Assembly: GCF_029784135.1 (NCBI RefSeq)
Contig: NC_073745.1
Coordinates: forward strand, 55,891,205 to 55,955,204
Source of the DNA: Toxorhynchites rutilus septentrionalis
Lineage: Eukaryota > Arthropoda > Insecta > Diptera > Culicidae
Reading direction: 5' to 3'
Length of the DNA stretch: 64,000 nucleotides
The notes under the pieces were generated by a model that was not told the DNA's origin, did no database searches, and saw only the letters and a program-made list of their open reading frames with translations. Below, one piece after another: positions 20,475 through 31,596 of the stretch. The stretch's first letter is position 1, and the number at the start of each line of letters is the position of its first letter. Position numbers and translations under genes: made by a program.

Positions 20475-22803
20475 TATCACTCTTATTCCTGCACATTGAC
20501 TGGATATCTAATTCGTTGTATCAAGAATTATTGCACACAACTTTGTGTTGCAGGCAACATTTACGGAAACCAAGCTGAGAGAAAGAATGCATAATAAATG
20601 AATTAAGTTCGCATTCGCTCGCGAAATATACTCCTTTCATACGTTAAATAGTTTGCTTGTTTTGCAATTTTAACTGTTGATATCTCAGGCAAAAAAAGCT
20701 GGATAAATTTATCGTTTAATGGTATATATTATAACATATATCATTGAAACGATTCTGCGTAATATGCATTTGAAATCTCTTAATGTTTCGTTACATTTTT
20801 CGTGCAGGAAACCCTCCCCCCCCCCCTCCTATATAGAAATCAAAGACGTAGTCCTACGTCAAAACATCATCATCATTCAAGTCACACTCTCGTTCAAGCT
20901 AGCAGACTATAGTCTACAGTTTTTTTTATAATAATAGTTTTCGGAACACTCCAAAATGAAAATAGTCACCCCAATGAAAATTTAACGAAAACCTGAAAAC
21001 CATTATATCGGTTTGGCATGGAATGGCTGAATTAACCAATGATTCTGGAGGGTCATTCTTGAGAAACCATAAGAGTACAAGCAAACGTTTGCCAAATTTT
21101 CCTCCACATTCCAAAATTTCTGTTCTGTTCCTCTCCCTCTCTAATTTGGTAATCTCAACTATCTTTAACAAACATCGCGGATGCTGGTAAGGTCCTCAAA
21201 GAGACGGCTGCCAACTGGCAGCAGTGAAGCACACTCACCTAACAATCTATACGAAATTAAGCAAAAAAAAGAGTGACGAAAAGTGTTTATATACATATAT
21301 CAATGTAATAAGAATATATCTCGCGAGAAGTCTAGTTTTTTTTTTCTAGAAGATAGACTACAAGTAGAATAGTTTTCATCGTGATTTATCGTGTAAAAGT
21401 GTGTGATTTTGCGCATCATTAACAACGCGAACGCGTAGAGAATCAGTTTTAATAGATACAGAAAATGTATGAGAATCTATATAGGGGAAAGCAACTCTAT
21501 CTTTCTTTCACTTACTCGTAGGGATCCTAACCATAAGAAATTTATTTTTCTTTAGCACATAAGTATAAAAAACAACTACACGTAAGATAACATAAAAAAG
21601 AAAAGAAACAACACATTTTATCGTACCTTTAAGTAACGAAACCTCGCATACACTTTGGCCCGGGCGTTCGCAGCCGGCGAACTCGGTCAAGTTTGGTTCC
21701 CCGAGAGTGAAACCCCCAAACATCAACAACAACAAAAACACAGTCAGATAGCTGAATAAACCTCGCATATGGTGCACAAAAATCGGTTAGCGTTCCAAAG
21801 CGGAACCCGAAGCGCCGTCTGTGAATGGACCCCGGGCGAAGTAAACTATGAAATATAAATTATTTATTAGGTAGACACTTGTTATGCATGCACCAAATTT
21901 AATATAATATATTAAATTTAAATGCATCACACAGTATAATGTCGTAAAACAGGACAGAAATAGCGGAGAGGCATCAGACATCATGCGCTAAGCAGCATTC
22001 ACAAATCAGCAGAAAATCAGAATCCTCAGCATAGAGCAAACAATCAATCAAGCAACAAATAAACTAACTAACGATATCAAAACAGAAAAAACTTGCAAAA
22101 GAATCAAATAATCAAAAAGAGTCATGTTACGGCGCGGGTCTGTCCCGGTTCCGGTCGGTCAATGCTAGGTGAAAACGCCAACTCTAGAAATTATGAAACA
22201 CACAAACGTAAACACTTACTCTATATACAGCTAACAGTCATGCAGGTGTCTCTGTTTAATGTCTAACGTTTAAAACAGAAATTATATGAAAAAAGAGAAA
22301 AAGTAACACTATTTTCGCCCAGCAATTGGGTCGGAGCTGTTTGCGACACACTTCGAAACTCGCCAAATGAAGTAGAACGACACTGCCTTATGGGCGAGTG
22401 CGCGAAGTTTCTCCAGTTTCTCCGTCGCAAGCTGAAAGATTTTTATTTTATTTTTTTAACCGGAAGCGAAACGCACAAATGCATTCCAAAATCTTCGCCT
22501 CCCGCTTTTCTCCCATCAAGAAAAAAAACAGCTCTAAGAGAGCTTTGGTTCTTTCCTAACGAACATTCCACAGCTCTACAATTCTTAAGATGTATATTCA
22601 CTAACGAAAAGCGTGCAAAAGTATACGTTCCCCAACAGGACAACAGCAAAGACACAGGCACAATTTTCACCTGAAAAATAGATTTATTTTGCAATAAAAA
22701 CAGTGTTCGACGCATTTTTTGTTGAATAAACTTGATCGAAATTTGGAACAGGACGATTTCTTTCTCGTTGGCTCTCGACGATTTCCGAAAATCCCCAGCA
22801 TTT
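20475..22803. other. Intergenic stretch without a recognised gene
   Basis: AT-rich with poly-A tracts; a family palindrome occurs alone at about 20847-20863. Around 21166-21228 a short plus-strand reading ends LKETAANWQQ and stop, and the 1 kb after it is A-rich and low in repeats, resembling a 3' UTR. No splice acceptor or upstream exon could be tied to it. The small ORFs at 21508-21984 and 22390-22838 have no recognisable content. Confidence 0.3.
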
Positions 22804-23725
22804 TGACGTAGGACTACGTCTTTCATTAAGGGTGCCAAATCAGAAAACAGGTCGCGTTTTTAGGAAATAAAGTTAACATTAATAACTATTTTTACCGCGA
22901 ACGGTTTTTGGATTTACGGATTTACATACCAAACGAATCGAAAATTCCCTAAGATTTGTTTGATATGATATAGATTACCATCCATTTCCCCATACATTTG
23001 TACTGCTCATTTGTGAGCTTACCTACCCGTGCCGTCATTAACGAGCAAACATATCGACGAGCAACGTAGGAGAATATTTGCTAGAGTATAAATTTTGGAT
23101 CTAGGCTGGGGCAAACTTCGAGTGTAGTGCTATACTCGAAGCAATGAGCATCGCTTGTTTTGCGCCATCGGGAACAGCGCTGTCTTCGTTCCGCTGTGAA
23201 TGCGACCAAATTACTCATTCGCTGAATCTGGCATTGCAATCATTGCATCGAACTGACACCATTGCATTAAGATTGTGAGTTACACAATCGTGGGGTAATC
23301 ATCAATCTAGTATATCGCTGCCTCACTAAGAATGTAATTGTTCTGGAATGTTGTGCGATTTGGTTTCGCATGTCAGTAGCAAAACTCTCTCCACCAAGGA
23401 TGACAGATACGCTAATCTAATCGAGGCTGGCAACGATGAGAAAAGCGCAAAACAGAGATAAGTGTATGTATATTTAGTAGCTTCAAGCTACTGCGATATA
23501 TGGCTTTGCGTGCGTACGTGCGTGCTTCATAATCCGTACGTACAAATAGCATATCTTCGCTACGCTAAAACCCCATTTGTATCTGCTCCCGCGTGCATTG
23601 GTCCTGTCACTATGCAACTATCCTAATTTTTTTATGCAATGATAGACAATTGTTTGGTAGTGAATAAAATAACAGTGTAGTCCTACGTCAATAATGCGGT
23701 TGTGTCTTAGAAACAACCGCCTATA
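22804..23725 (+). mobile_element. Palindrome/hairpin family member, about 0.92 kb
   Basis: The left end TGACGTAGGACTACGTCTTTC follows TTT. The right end TAGTCCTACGTCA is followed by the hairpin GCGGTTGT...ACAACCGC (8-bp perfect stem) and a T-run. It shares its left 60 bp and interior words with the inverted copy at 52585-54479. No histone sequence was recognised here. Confidence 0.7.
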
Positions 23726-23976
23726 TTTTTTTATGTGTGGATCAAAAAGGATCGATTAGTATGCAAAAGGTATTGAGGCAATCGATGGCATCATATATTG
23801 AACTCGAATGGCAGGTGAGCGGGTTCTAAATTTGAATGACAATAAATTGGAGTGTAATTAGTATTCGCCTGGTGCAATTATGCCGTCAGTGTTTGGATAT
23901 GTCGAATCAAGTGATCAATCGGTGTGAATGAAATTAAAACCAAAGTTTGTTGAAGAACGCTCCCTCACTAAACCAT

Positions 23977-24556
23977 TGTGGAGGTTCAACCCGATGTAGT
24001 ATACAATTTCTATCACTTTGGGGCACTTGTGATATATTTCGGAATGAAAGAACTCAGGCACATTCCACTAATATAAATATCACTATATTCTTAGTTCCGT
24101 CCTCGCGTGCATTCGTCACTTGTTAACTTGATTGGTTGGAAATGTCAAAGACCTGTTGCTTGCATTCGACATGTACTTTTTATAATGCTTAAACTAAAAC
24201 TCTACACAAGGTAGCTTCTATTCTAGAGGAGGAGGAGCCAGCAAGGAAATATGTGAGCGCGTTCGATTGGTTCGAACGGGTCAATACGGAGAACAAAAGG
24301 GTAGTGGTTGTTTCTGTGTGTTGTCATTTCACACTTGGTTGAAGTGGGTTAGTTCTGCATAATGTTACGCTGCAAGGGTGAGTGGTTGTTATTTAATATT
24401 ATCGTATGCAGCTGTGAGCTTGTGACATAAAAATGCATTTGGCCTACAAACATGTATGACGATAATTTATGGCGTGGGAATGAATTTGTGGGAATAGGAT
24501 CGTTGGGATTTTATGACAAGTGGGAAAGGATAATGGTAATAGGTTATCCCGCTACA
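23977..24556 (-). repeat. 3' LTR of the gypsy element
   Basis: 580 bp, no difference seen from 30600-31179. The plus-strand left edge reads TGTGGAGGTTCAACC and the right edge ATCCCGCTACA. Confidence 0.93.
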
Positions 24557-24575
24557 CCATCCCTCTTTGGGAGAA
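24557..24575 (-). promoter_or_regulatory. Polypurine tract of the gypsy element
   Basis: Read on the minus strand, CCCAAAGAGGGATGG abuts the start of the 3' LTR and would prime plus-strand DNA synthesis. Confidence 0.7.
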
Positions 24576-24893
24576 TGATGTAACCGGGTGGAATCATTTA
24601 TTATTATTATATTCATTATTATTGGGTGTTATAGCTTCTCCTCTTACATATGGTTATCTAACTATATTTACAGGTTGTGATAAATTCGTAAATTTAATTA
24701 TATAGTGTATTTAATTTATAATAGTTTTAATTTGTTCTGTGATGCTTATTGTATAATATTTGTATTTAATGATTGTCGATAATTATGATGATAATAACAG
24801 TGATGATTTTAATAATAATTATAATTGGGAAATAATTGAGTAAAAATGAACTTAATCTCTGATACGTACCAAATTTCTAATACCCCCTTCCCC

Positions 24894-27800
24894 CTAACGG
24901 AGGAGGGAATTATAAGTAATTAATCTATTTTTATGTACAGTATGAGTGTTTTGGGTTTTCTCATCTAATAATGTCGCGTTTGGGTGATTTATTGATATGA
25001 CCTTGTATGGTCCTTGATATACCTTGTCTAGTTTTCTTCTGTTTTCGTTAGTCATCATAACTAAATCATTCTCATGTATTTGTATTGGGTTTGTATCTTT
25101 CTGCTGATCTTCACGACGCTTTTGTTTGATTCTGTCAATTATTTCTTTTGCTGATTTTGTTGCCGTTTTGAGTTTGAATTGTAATTCTTTATGATATTGC
25201 TCGATATTGTATACGGGTTCAATGTGTGATTTTAGGTTGTATGGCAGTGTTGCGTTTCTGCCGAAAACTAATTCAAAAGGTGTGTATGAAAAATCTGTAT
25301 GCGGAGTGGTGTTGTAACAGAATGCGTAGTAAGGCAACCAATCATCCCAGTCGCTCTGCGATGGGTTGATGAATTGTCTCACGTATTCATTAAGACAACG
25401 ATGGTTTCTTTCTAAACTTCCGATTGATTGCGGGTGATAGGGGGTAGAAAATTTTTGTTGAATTTGGAATAATTTTGAAATATTGTCAAATAATTCATTC
25501 TTGTATTCGGTTCCTTGATCAGTTTGAACAATTGACGGAGTACCGTATACGAGAATGCAATTTTCTATAAATGCTCTCGCTATTGTGGATGCTTGTTTGT
25601 CTGGGGTTGGTTTTATTATTACGTATTTGGAGAGGTTACATTGGATAGTTAATGCATATCTATTTCCTGAATTAGATTTGTTAAAAGGTCCGATAGTGTC
25701 AATAGATACACAATCAAAAGGTTTTTCTGGGGTGGGTATTTTTATAAAGTTTTCCTTGGTCGGGGTTTTGTGTTTATTTTGTTTGCATTGTATACAATTT
25801 CTAACATATTCATAAATTTCTGATTTCATTTTGCTCCAGGAATAGAGTCTACTGAGCTTTTTATATAATCGATTGGCACCTATATGTCCTCCAATTGGTG
25901 CATCATGATAATTTTTCAGGATTTTTAATTTTTCTTCTTGGCTTTCTATCACACGCTTGGGTGTGTAGAGCACTATTTGCAAGTCTTTTAGCGAGTCGTT
26001 ACAAGTCTTCTTGAAGAATTGAACGCTGCATAATTGGAATATCACGCTTGATAACGCTAGAGCTATCGCGCTTAGTCTTAATTTTTTGGCCATATTTTCA
26101 ACTTTCTGTAATAGATTCCCTAAGGTCTCTTTCGAGTTGCTTGCAATTTTTGTATTTGTCGACATTAATTCTTTGAATCCTGTTTTATTTTTAATTGCGC
26201 ATTTCATATTATTAAATTCATTCTCGCTAGCGTTTTCATTATCTTCGAGTGCGCGTCCGCATTGAAGTTTGGGTAGTTTTTCCCATTCGGTTGGTTCAAC
26301 TGCCTCGTATACTTTGAGTTGATCAGGCTCATTGACATCGAGTACAGTGTTATTATTCAAATGTTCGTATTCCGTCTGATTCATATTTTGTTCCTTTCTT
26401 GTCATTGCTCTCGTTTGAACGGCTAGGACGTTTATTGTTTTCAAAGTTTCAGAATCAATTGCTATTCGTGATAATGCGTCGGCAGTTACGTTTAGTTTTC
26501 CTTGTACATATTGTACGTCAAAATTAAATTCCTCTAAATCTAGTCTCATTCGTGTTAATTTGGAAGATGGATTCTTCATTGAAAAAAGGTAAACAAGCGG
26601 TCTGTGGTCTGTTTTTACCGTGAATTTTCTTCCGTATAAGTATGGTCTAAAGAATGTTATTGCCCAATGAATGGCAGTAAGTTCCTGTTCAATTGTTGAT
26701 TTATTTGCTTCACCTTTGGTGAAGGCTTTACTTGCGTAAGCGATCGGTAATTCGATTCCATCGCAATCTTGGGCCAATACTGCGCCACAGGCAGTCTTTG
26801 ATGCATCGGTTATTAGTGTGAATTCTTTTTTAAAATCGGGAAATTGTAAAATTGTGGGAGAAATCAGTGCTGATTTTAAAGAATTGAATGCTTGCTGACA
26901 TTCAGAGCTCCAATCGAAGACTGCATTTTTTCGAAGGAGTTTGTTTAAGGGATGCGCAATTTGGGCAAAATTTTTAATAAATCTTCTATAATAGTTGCAA
27001 AAAGCAACGAATCGACGGACTTCATCCGATGTGTTTGGTGTAGGGTAATTTAATATGACTGAAAATTTTGATTTATCTGGTTGGATGCCAGATGCGGATA
27101 TATTATGACCTAGGTATGTGACATCTGGTCTAAAGAATGAGCATTTTGCGGGGTTAAGTTTCAAATTATATTTTTGGAGTTGTTTAAAAACTTTTTCCAA
27201 ATTACTTAGATGATGATTTATGGAACATCCGACTACTATAATGTCGTCAATGTAAAGGAAAGCACACTCTGGTGGTAAGCCGCTGAGTGCAATTGTCATC
27301 ATTCTTTGGAAGCTGTTTGGGGAAATATTTAATCCGAAAGGTAGTCTATTGAATTCGAAATGACCGTTTGAAGTAGAGAATGCTGTTAGTTTTTTGGAAT
27401 TTTCGTCAAGTTCTATTTGGTGGAAACCTGACATTAGGTCTAGAGTAGTAAAGTATTTGGCTCTTCCTAAATGATCGAGTATTTCATCTATTCTTGGAAG
27501 GGGAAATTTATCTGGTGTAATTTTTTTGTTGAGCTGGCGAAAGTCTACCACTAATCGCCACTTTTTATCTTGTGTATTAGATTTTTTTGGCACTAAAAGT
27601 ATAGGGGAATTATATGGAGAGGTTGATGGTTGGATGATTCTATTTTCTAACATATTTGATATTTGTTTATTTATTTCTGTTATTTGGGCCTCTGGAGTTC
27701 GATAATTTTTTATGTAGACGGGGTTTTTGTCGTTGAGTTGAATGTTTTGTTTATAAAAGTTGTTGGTAGTTAAGAAGTCATCTTTTAAAGCGAATATTTC

Positions 27801-28529
27801 GTTATAGTTTCTGCAGAGATTTATCAGTTTGTGTTGGGCTTCACGGGGAGTGTTAGTTAGATTTAATTCTTCAGTTAATTTTGGTATACGATTAGGGTTG
27901 TTAGTTGTGTTGTGGTTGATTGTAAAATGTGTTAACGGTTGGGTTAGTGGCTTGAAATTTTTGGGTAGAAGTATTTCAGACGTATTGGTATTAATGATTT
28001 TAACGAATTGTGTTTTAGAGTTAACTATGGAATTTGCGCAAAATACTCCAGGTTTGATTTCTTGAGAAATTATGACAGTGTCTTCTTTTATATGTGGAAT
28101 TTTTATTTCTTTGATAATCTGGCATCTGGGGGGGATGACTAGATGATCGTCCCATGTGTCATGGATCGGTACTTCTAGATTAGTCTCATTGAAGAAAAAG
28201 GATAGTAACCATGTCTTCAAACACAGATTACATTCATATTTTGTTAAAAAGTCTTTTCCTAGAATGCCGTCAGCTGTAATTGGGAATTGTTTATTCACCA
28301 AATGGAATTGGTGTGGAATTTTATTATTTTCTATAAGTAGACTAGTGTTGGTACTACCTATTGTTTCAAGTTTGCCTTCGGTCACGCCGTTTATTATGCA
28401 TGTATTATTTTTGTTAATTTTCTGGGTACGTTTGATCAAATTTTCCTTTAGGATTGATATATCTGCCCCTGTATCAAGAATAAGAACGCATGGTTGTTCG
28501 CACATGCTTAATTTAACTATAATAAACAT
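24894..28529 (-). CDS. pol: Pol polyprotein of the gypsy element
   Basis: 1211 residues from the first methionine. Protease: LILDTGADISIL at about residue 16. Reverse transcriptase: FLYIDDIIV at about 425, the catalytic YIDD. RNase H: TDASKTACGAVLA at about 571. Integrase: an HHCC zinc finger at about 870-905 and the DDE residues in CVSIDTIGPF, TDQGTEYKN and GSLERNH (about 943, 1003, 1036). A hydrophobic stretch (LSAIALALSSVIFQLCSVQF) lies between RNase H and integrase and is unusual. Pol is in the -1 frame relative to gag. Its frame stays open upstream of the methionine and overlaps the gag 3' end by at least 85 bases, so expression by -1 frameshifting is likely; I did not find a canonical slippery heptamer. 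No stop or frameshift interrupts it. Confidence 0.95.
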   Translation of the reverse strand: MFIIVKLSMCEQPCVLILDTGADISILKENLIKRTQKINKNNTCIINGVTEGKLETIGSTNTSLLIENNKIPHQFHLVNKQFPITADGILGKDFLTKYECNLCLKTWLLSFFFNETNLEVPIHDTWDDHLVIPPRCQIIKEIKIPHIKEDTVIISQEIKPGVFCANSIVNSKTQFVKIINTNTSEILLPKNFKPLTQPLTHFTINHNTTNNPNRIPKLTEELNLTNTPREAQHKLINLCRNYNEIFALKDDFLTTNNFYKQNIQLNDKNPVYIKNYRTPEAQITEINKQISNMLENRIIQPSTSPYNSPILLVPKKSNTQDKKWRLVVDFRQLNKKITPDKFPLPRIDEILDHLGRAKYFTTLDLMSGFHQIELDENSKKLTAFSTSNGHFEFNRLPFGLNISPNSFQRMMTIALSGLPPECAFLYIDDIIVVGCSINHHLSNLEKVFKQLQKYNLKLNPAKCSFFRPDVTYLGHNISASGIQPDKSKFSVILNYPTPNTSDEVRRFVAFCNYYRRFIKNFAQIAHPLNKLLRKNAVFDWSSECQQAFNSLKSALISPTILQFPDFKKEFTLITDASKTACGAVLAQDCDGIELPIAYASKAFTKGEANKSTIEQELTAIHWAITFFRPYLYGRKFTVKTDHRPLVYLFSMKNPSSKLTRMRLDLEEFNFDVQYVQGKLNVTADALSRIAIDSETLKTINVLAVQTRAMTRKEQNMNQTEYEHLNNNTVLDVNEPDQLKVYEAVEPTEWEKLPKLQCGRALEDNENASENEFNNMKCAIKNKTGFKELMSTNTKIASNSKETLGNLLQKVENMAKKLRLSAIALALSSVIFQLCSVQFFKKTCNDSLKDLQIVLYTPKRVIESQEEKLKILKNYHDAPIGGHIGANRLYKKLSRLYSWSKMKSEIYEYVRNCIQCKQNKHKTPTKENFIKIPTPEKPFDCVSIDTIGPFNKSNSGNRYALTIQCNLSKYVIIKPTPDKQASTIARAFIENCILVYGTPSIVQTDQGTEYKNELFDNISKLFQIQQKFSTPYHPQSIGSLERNHRCLNEYVRQFINPSQSDWDDWLPYYAFCYNTTPHTDFSYTPFELVFGRNATLPYNLKSHIEPVYNIEQYHKELQFKLKTATKSAKEIIDRIKQKRREDQQKDTNPIQIHENDLVMMTNENRRKLDKVYQGPYKVISINHPNATLLDEKTQNTHTVHKNRLITYNSLLR

Positions 28530-28543
28530 TGAACAAGTAATAT

Positions 28544-29746
28544 TTAGGTTGAAAATATTTGATGTTGATTTCGGTTTTCCTCCTGTTCTTCGTCCGACAA
28601 CGCGCGGAGGTTCGCAGCCGGGTTTTCGGAGTTTTCCGCAATTCTAATGAAATGTTGCGGTCTGTTGTAATAGTTTTGGCTGCCATTGCCCCTAAAGTTT
28701 CTGTTTTGGTTAGGGAAATTCTGTTGATGATATTGGCGATTTTGGTTAAAATTTTGGTTTTGTTGAGGTTGATTATTGAATCTACCACCTCTTCCTCTAT
28801 AGTTATTAAAATTTCTACCACGATTGTTCTGGTTGAAACGGTTAGGATGCGGGTAGGGCGGTTGTCGCTGCCCGCGATTGTAAATAAGCACATTTGCTGG
28901 TTTGGTTGTCAGCGATTTATATTTATTGACCTTCTCCACTGCGTCAGCTATGCTGGTGAAGGCTCCCGCACGTAATATAGTTTTTAATTCTGGGTTATCA
29001 ATGCCTTCGATGAGGGCATCGATTCCTGCTTGGCAAGCGAGTTTTGCTGCTCGTTGCGGTGGTGTCTCTTCCTTGATGTGTAAGTCGATGAGTTGTTCGG
29101 TCAGCTCTTCAACTTCCTTACATAATTCGTCTGCTGACTGTTTTTTTATAGACTTCAACTTCGCTAATATGCTGTCGGCGCTAGTCTTTGATATACATGT
29201 AGTTTTTAAATTTGTTAGCAGTGAAGGTATATCCACGCTATTATTAATTGCTCTTCGGGCCTTTTTGTCGAGTCTGGTCAGTAGGAATTGATATATCAAC
29301 GCTTTGTTTGCGCTGGGGGAGATCTCATTTAGTAGTGTGGCTGCACTGATGAACATATCGAGTCCATCAGGTGAGCCGTCGTAGATTGGCACCATTGCGG
29401 CTGCCTCTTTGTAATCGAATTTGGACATTTTCGGTTTTTGTATTCCAACAACGAACAATATCGCAAGAGCTACTTCTTTGAAAGATTTTTGTTTAATGAT
29501 AATGTTTATTTTATTTCTAATATCTTGATATATTAGATTAGCATTTTCGGCAAGCAATAACAATTCTTCAGCCTCTTTATTGTGTACGAGAGGGTCTACT
29601 ATTGTTTTAATATCTTCAGCTAATTTTTCAGCTTCTGCGAGCTTGGTTCTCAATGTAGCTTTTCTTAACTTTTTAGTTTGCTCGGATCGCAGTGATTTTG
29701 CAATTACTTGTAATTTCTGTATTTTGTTTTCTATTAAACTTGCCAT
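28544..29746 (-). CDS. gag: Gag protein of the gypsy element
   Basis: 400 residues. The first two thirds are helical and charged. A capsid-like region (about 100-290) includes YDGSPDGLDMFISAATLL, resembling insect gypsy Gag capsids that begin with a PxYDG-type motif. In place of a CCHC zinc knuckle the end is rich in arginine, glycine, asparagine and glutamine (NRGRNFNNYRGRGGRFNN and similar, residues about 300-370), probably the nucleic-acid-binding part. It ends 15 bases before the first methionine of pol, with which it overlaps in another frame. Intact. Confidence 0.9.
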   Translation of the reverse strand: MASLIENKIQKLQVIAKSLRSEQTKKLRKATLRTKLAEAEKLAEDIKTIVDPLVHNKEAEELLLLAENANLIYQDIRNKINIIIKQKSFKEVALAILFVVGIQKPKMSKFDYKEAAAMVPIYDGSPDGLDMFISAATLLNEISPSANKALIYQFLLTRLDKKARRAINNSVDIPSLLTNLKTTCISKTSADSILAKLKSIKKQSADELCKEVEELTEQLIDLHIKEETPPQRAAKLACQAGIDALIEGIDNPELKTILRAGAFTSIADAVEKVNKYKSLTTKPANVLIYNRGQRQPPYPHPNRFNQNNRGRNFNNYRGRGGRFNNQPQQNQNFNQNRQYHQQNFPNQNRNFRGNGSQNYYNRPQHFIRIAENSENPAANLRALSDEEQEENRNQHQIFST

Positions 29747-29914
29747 TAAATTAAAGGCGAAATTTTTTTTTATTTCTGTTTTTGTTGATGTCTACAACAA
29801 GTAGTCTTACAGCTTAGCACATATTTTACATGAACATTTTGTGTTTTTTTTTTTTCATTAACAATTTTTACTTCAAAAATTTTTTTTTTTCATATTTTAC
29901 ATCTTATAATTGAC

Positions 29915-30163
29915 TTACCATCTCTGTCGGCGGTATCCTACTACAGTATCAGTAAGGCTGAGCTTTGTGAAAGGTGTCACATAGATGGTTGCTCCATGGA
30001 TGTCTTCAATTTTGATATTGAAACCTCTTTTCGGCTGCTTCGGGTGTTGCTTCCTATATTGCCGCCATCCGATTTTTTCCACTAATGCGATGTGTTCCGC
30101 TTGGGCCTCCGCCTGGGCCAAGATGTCCTTGATGTTCTCGTTCCACATGTTTAGTTTTTCCAA
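29915..30163 (-). CDS. Small ORF of the gypsy leader (82 residues)
   Basis: Open frame between the leader and gag, containing IEDIHGATIYVTPFTKLSL and ending RRQRW. No domain recognised. It is followed by A/T-homopolymer-rich DNA before gag. It may be an accessory protein or an upstream ORF; its presence in an otherwise intact element makes it worth listing. Confidence 0.45.
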   Translation of the reverse strand: MEKLNMWNENIKDILAQAEAQAEHIALVEKIGWRQYRKQHPKQPKRGFNIKIEDIHGATIYVTPFTKLSLTDTVVGYRRQRW

Positions 30164-30317
30164 TGGTCACTAGTTCGTGTAATGAGTTTCTATTGGTTCG
30201 TTCACATGGGTGGTTAGCACAGTTCCGTTTATTAGTTCACTTTGGTCTAGTTGGCACGTCTTCGTTGATTAGTTCACTTTGTTCAAGTTTTGAAAAAAAA
30301 TAGTTCACTTCTGCCCT

Positions 30318-30512
30318 TTATACCTGGTTGAGCTGTGCCGCTCTCACTGCTCGGGAGGCTACTCTCTCCGAGTGATTCTTATAAAACGTGTGCATTAACC
30401 GCACAACACCGTAACCTAACGCAGCACCAGCAAGGATGCATAAAGCAATCGTTTGCGGTGAACTCGACACTGGGGCGCTCGACACTATCTCGTCTGCCGA
30501 GAAAAAGCCCAT
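30318..30512 (-). CDS. Small membrane-type ORF of the gypsy leader (64 residues)
   Basis: The first ORF after the primer-binding site. Residues about 20-42 (TIALCILAGAALGYGVVRLM) form one predicted transmembrane helix followed by a basic tail (KNHSERVASRAVRAA). A short transmembrane ORF ahead of gag is not part of the standard gypsy plan; its role is unknown. The sequence is open and starts at an ATG about 90 bp inside the LTR. Confidence 0.5.
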   Translation of the reverse strand: MGFFSADEIVSSAPVSSSPQTIALCILAGAALGYGVVRLMHTFYKNHSERVASRAVRAAQLNQV

Positions 30513-30581
30513 TTTTGAACGTTCACTGTTTCGTCAAAACAAAAAAAATTGTTTGGTTTCACTCATAGCCGAAGATTCAGG

Positions 30582-30599
30582 CTAAAGTCTCGGTCGCCA
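30582..30599 (-). promoter_or_regulatory. Primer-binding site of the gypsy element
   Basis: Minus strand TGGCGACCGAGACTTTAG immediately follows the 5' LTR. It resembles the TGGCGACCGTGAC site I recall for the mdg1/412 group, primed by tRNA-Arg; the tRNA match was not checked. Confidence 0.65.
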
Positions 30600-31179
30600 T
30601 GTGGAGGTTCAACCCGATGTAGTATACAATTTCTATCACTTTGGGGCACTTGTGATATATTTCGGAATGAAAGAACTCAGGCACATTCCACTAATATAAA
30701 TATCACTATATTCTTAGTTCCGTCCTCGCGTGCATTCGTCACTTGTTAACTTGATTGGTTGGAAATGTCAAAGACCTGTTGCTTGCATTCGACATGTACT
30801 TTTTATAATGCTTAAACTAAAACTCTACACAAGGTAGCTTCTATTCTAGAGGAGGAGGAGCCAGCAAGGAAATATGTGAGCGCGTTCGATTGGTTCGAAC
30901 GGGTCAATACGGAGAACAAAAGGGTAGTGGTTGTTTCTGTGTGTTGTCATTTCACACTTGGTTGAAGTGGGTTAGTTCTGCATAATGTTACGCTGCAAGG
31001 GTGAGTGGTTGTTATTTAATATTATCGTATGCAGCTGTGAGCTTGTGACATAAAAATGCATTTGGCCTACAAACATGTATGACGATAATTTATGGCGTGG
31101 GAATGAATTTGTGGGAATAGGATCGTTGGGATTTTATGACAAGTGGGAAAGGATAATGGTAATAGGTTATCCCGCTACA
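30600..31179 (-). repeat. 5' LTR of the gypsy element
   Basis: 580 bp, no difference seen from the left copy. The duplication CCAT follows at 31180-31183. Confidence 0.93.
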
Positions 31180-31371
31180 CCATCAAGGGCAGGATTGAAG
31201 CTCGATTCCGGCAATCTACAATTGACATTACACTTAACATATTAAGACCGCCCACGAGTTTTCTCGTGTTTCGCGTTCTGTCTGTCACGGATGGATCACG
31301 AAATAATTCTTGTTTTCTACACGCTCTTTAGATGTCACCTACTTTGATACATTGTATCCTACTTTGTGTAT

Positions 31372-31596
31372 TGTTGTGACGGGCCGAATAGAAATAATCC
31401 ACAACAGTTTAAACGGAAACTATTTTATTGATTATAATAATACAATATTCATTTCTATCGCGAAAGGTGAACTAACTCATTGCGAGAATGAAAAACTAAC
31501 TGACGCGCGTTCGTGCTCGGGAAGAGAAGTATCTAGAACTTCAAGGTGAGCATTCGCAACAGGTATGACAATTTAGAGCAAGGTTAATATATAACA
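31372..31596 (-). repeat. 3' LTR of a decayed gypsy element
   Basis: About 225 bp from TGTTGTGACGGGCC to AATATATAACA. A purine tract, AAGGGGAGAAG on the minus strand, lies next to its inner edge (31597-31608). No partner LTR was found at the other end of the relic, so it is truncated there. Confidence 0.55.

Larger units (their letters stand above)
23977..31179 (-). mobile_element. Full-length Ty3/gypsy LTR retrotransposon
   Basis: Two 580-bp LTRs (23977-24556, 30600-31179) read as identical, start TGT and end ACA, and are flanked by the 4-bp duplication CCAT (23973-23976, 31180-31183). In minus-strand order it has the 5' LTR, a primer-binding site, two small ORFs, gag, pol with PR-RT-RH-IN, a polypurine tract and the 3' LTR. 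Domain order RT-RH-IN defines Ty3/gypsy. All frames are open, so this 7.2-kb copy is a recent and possibly competent insertion. No env gene is present. Confidence 0.95.

Noticed and set aside
21166..21228. Last exon of a host gene (LKETAANWQQ)
   Set aside because: An in-frame stop lies shortly upstream and no splice acceptor or preceding exon could be identified.
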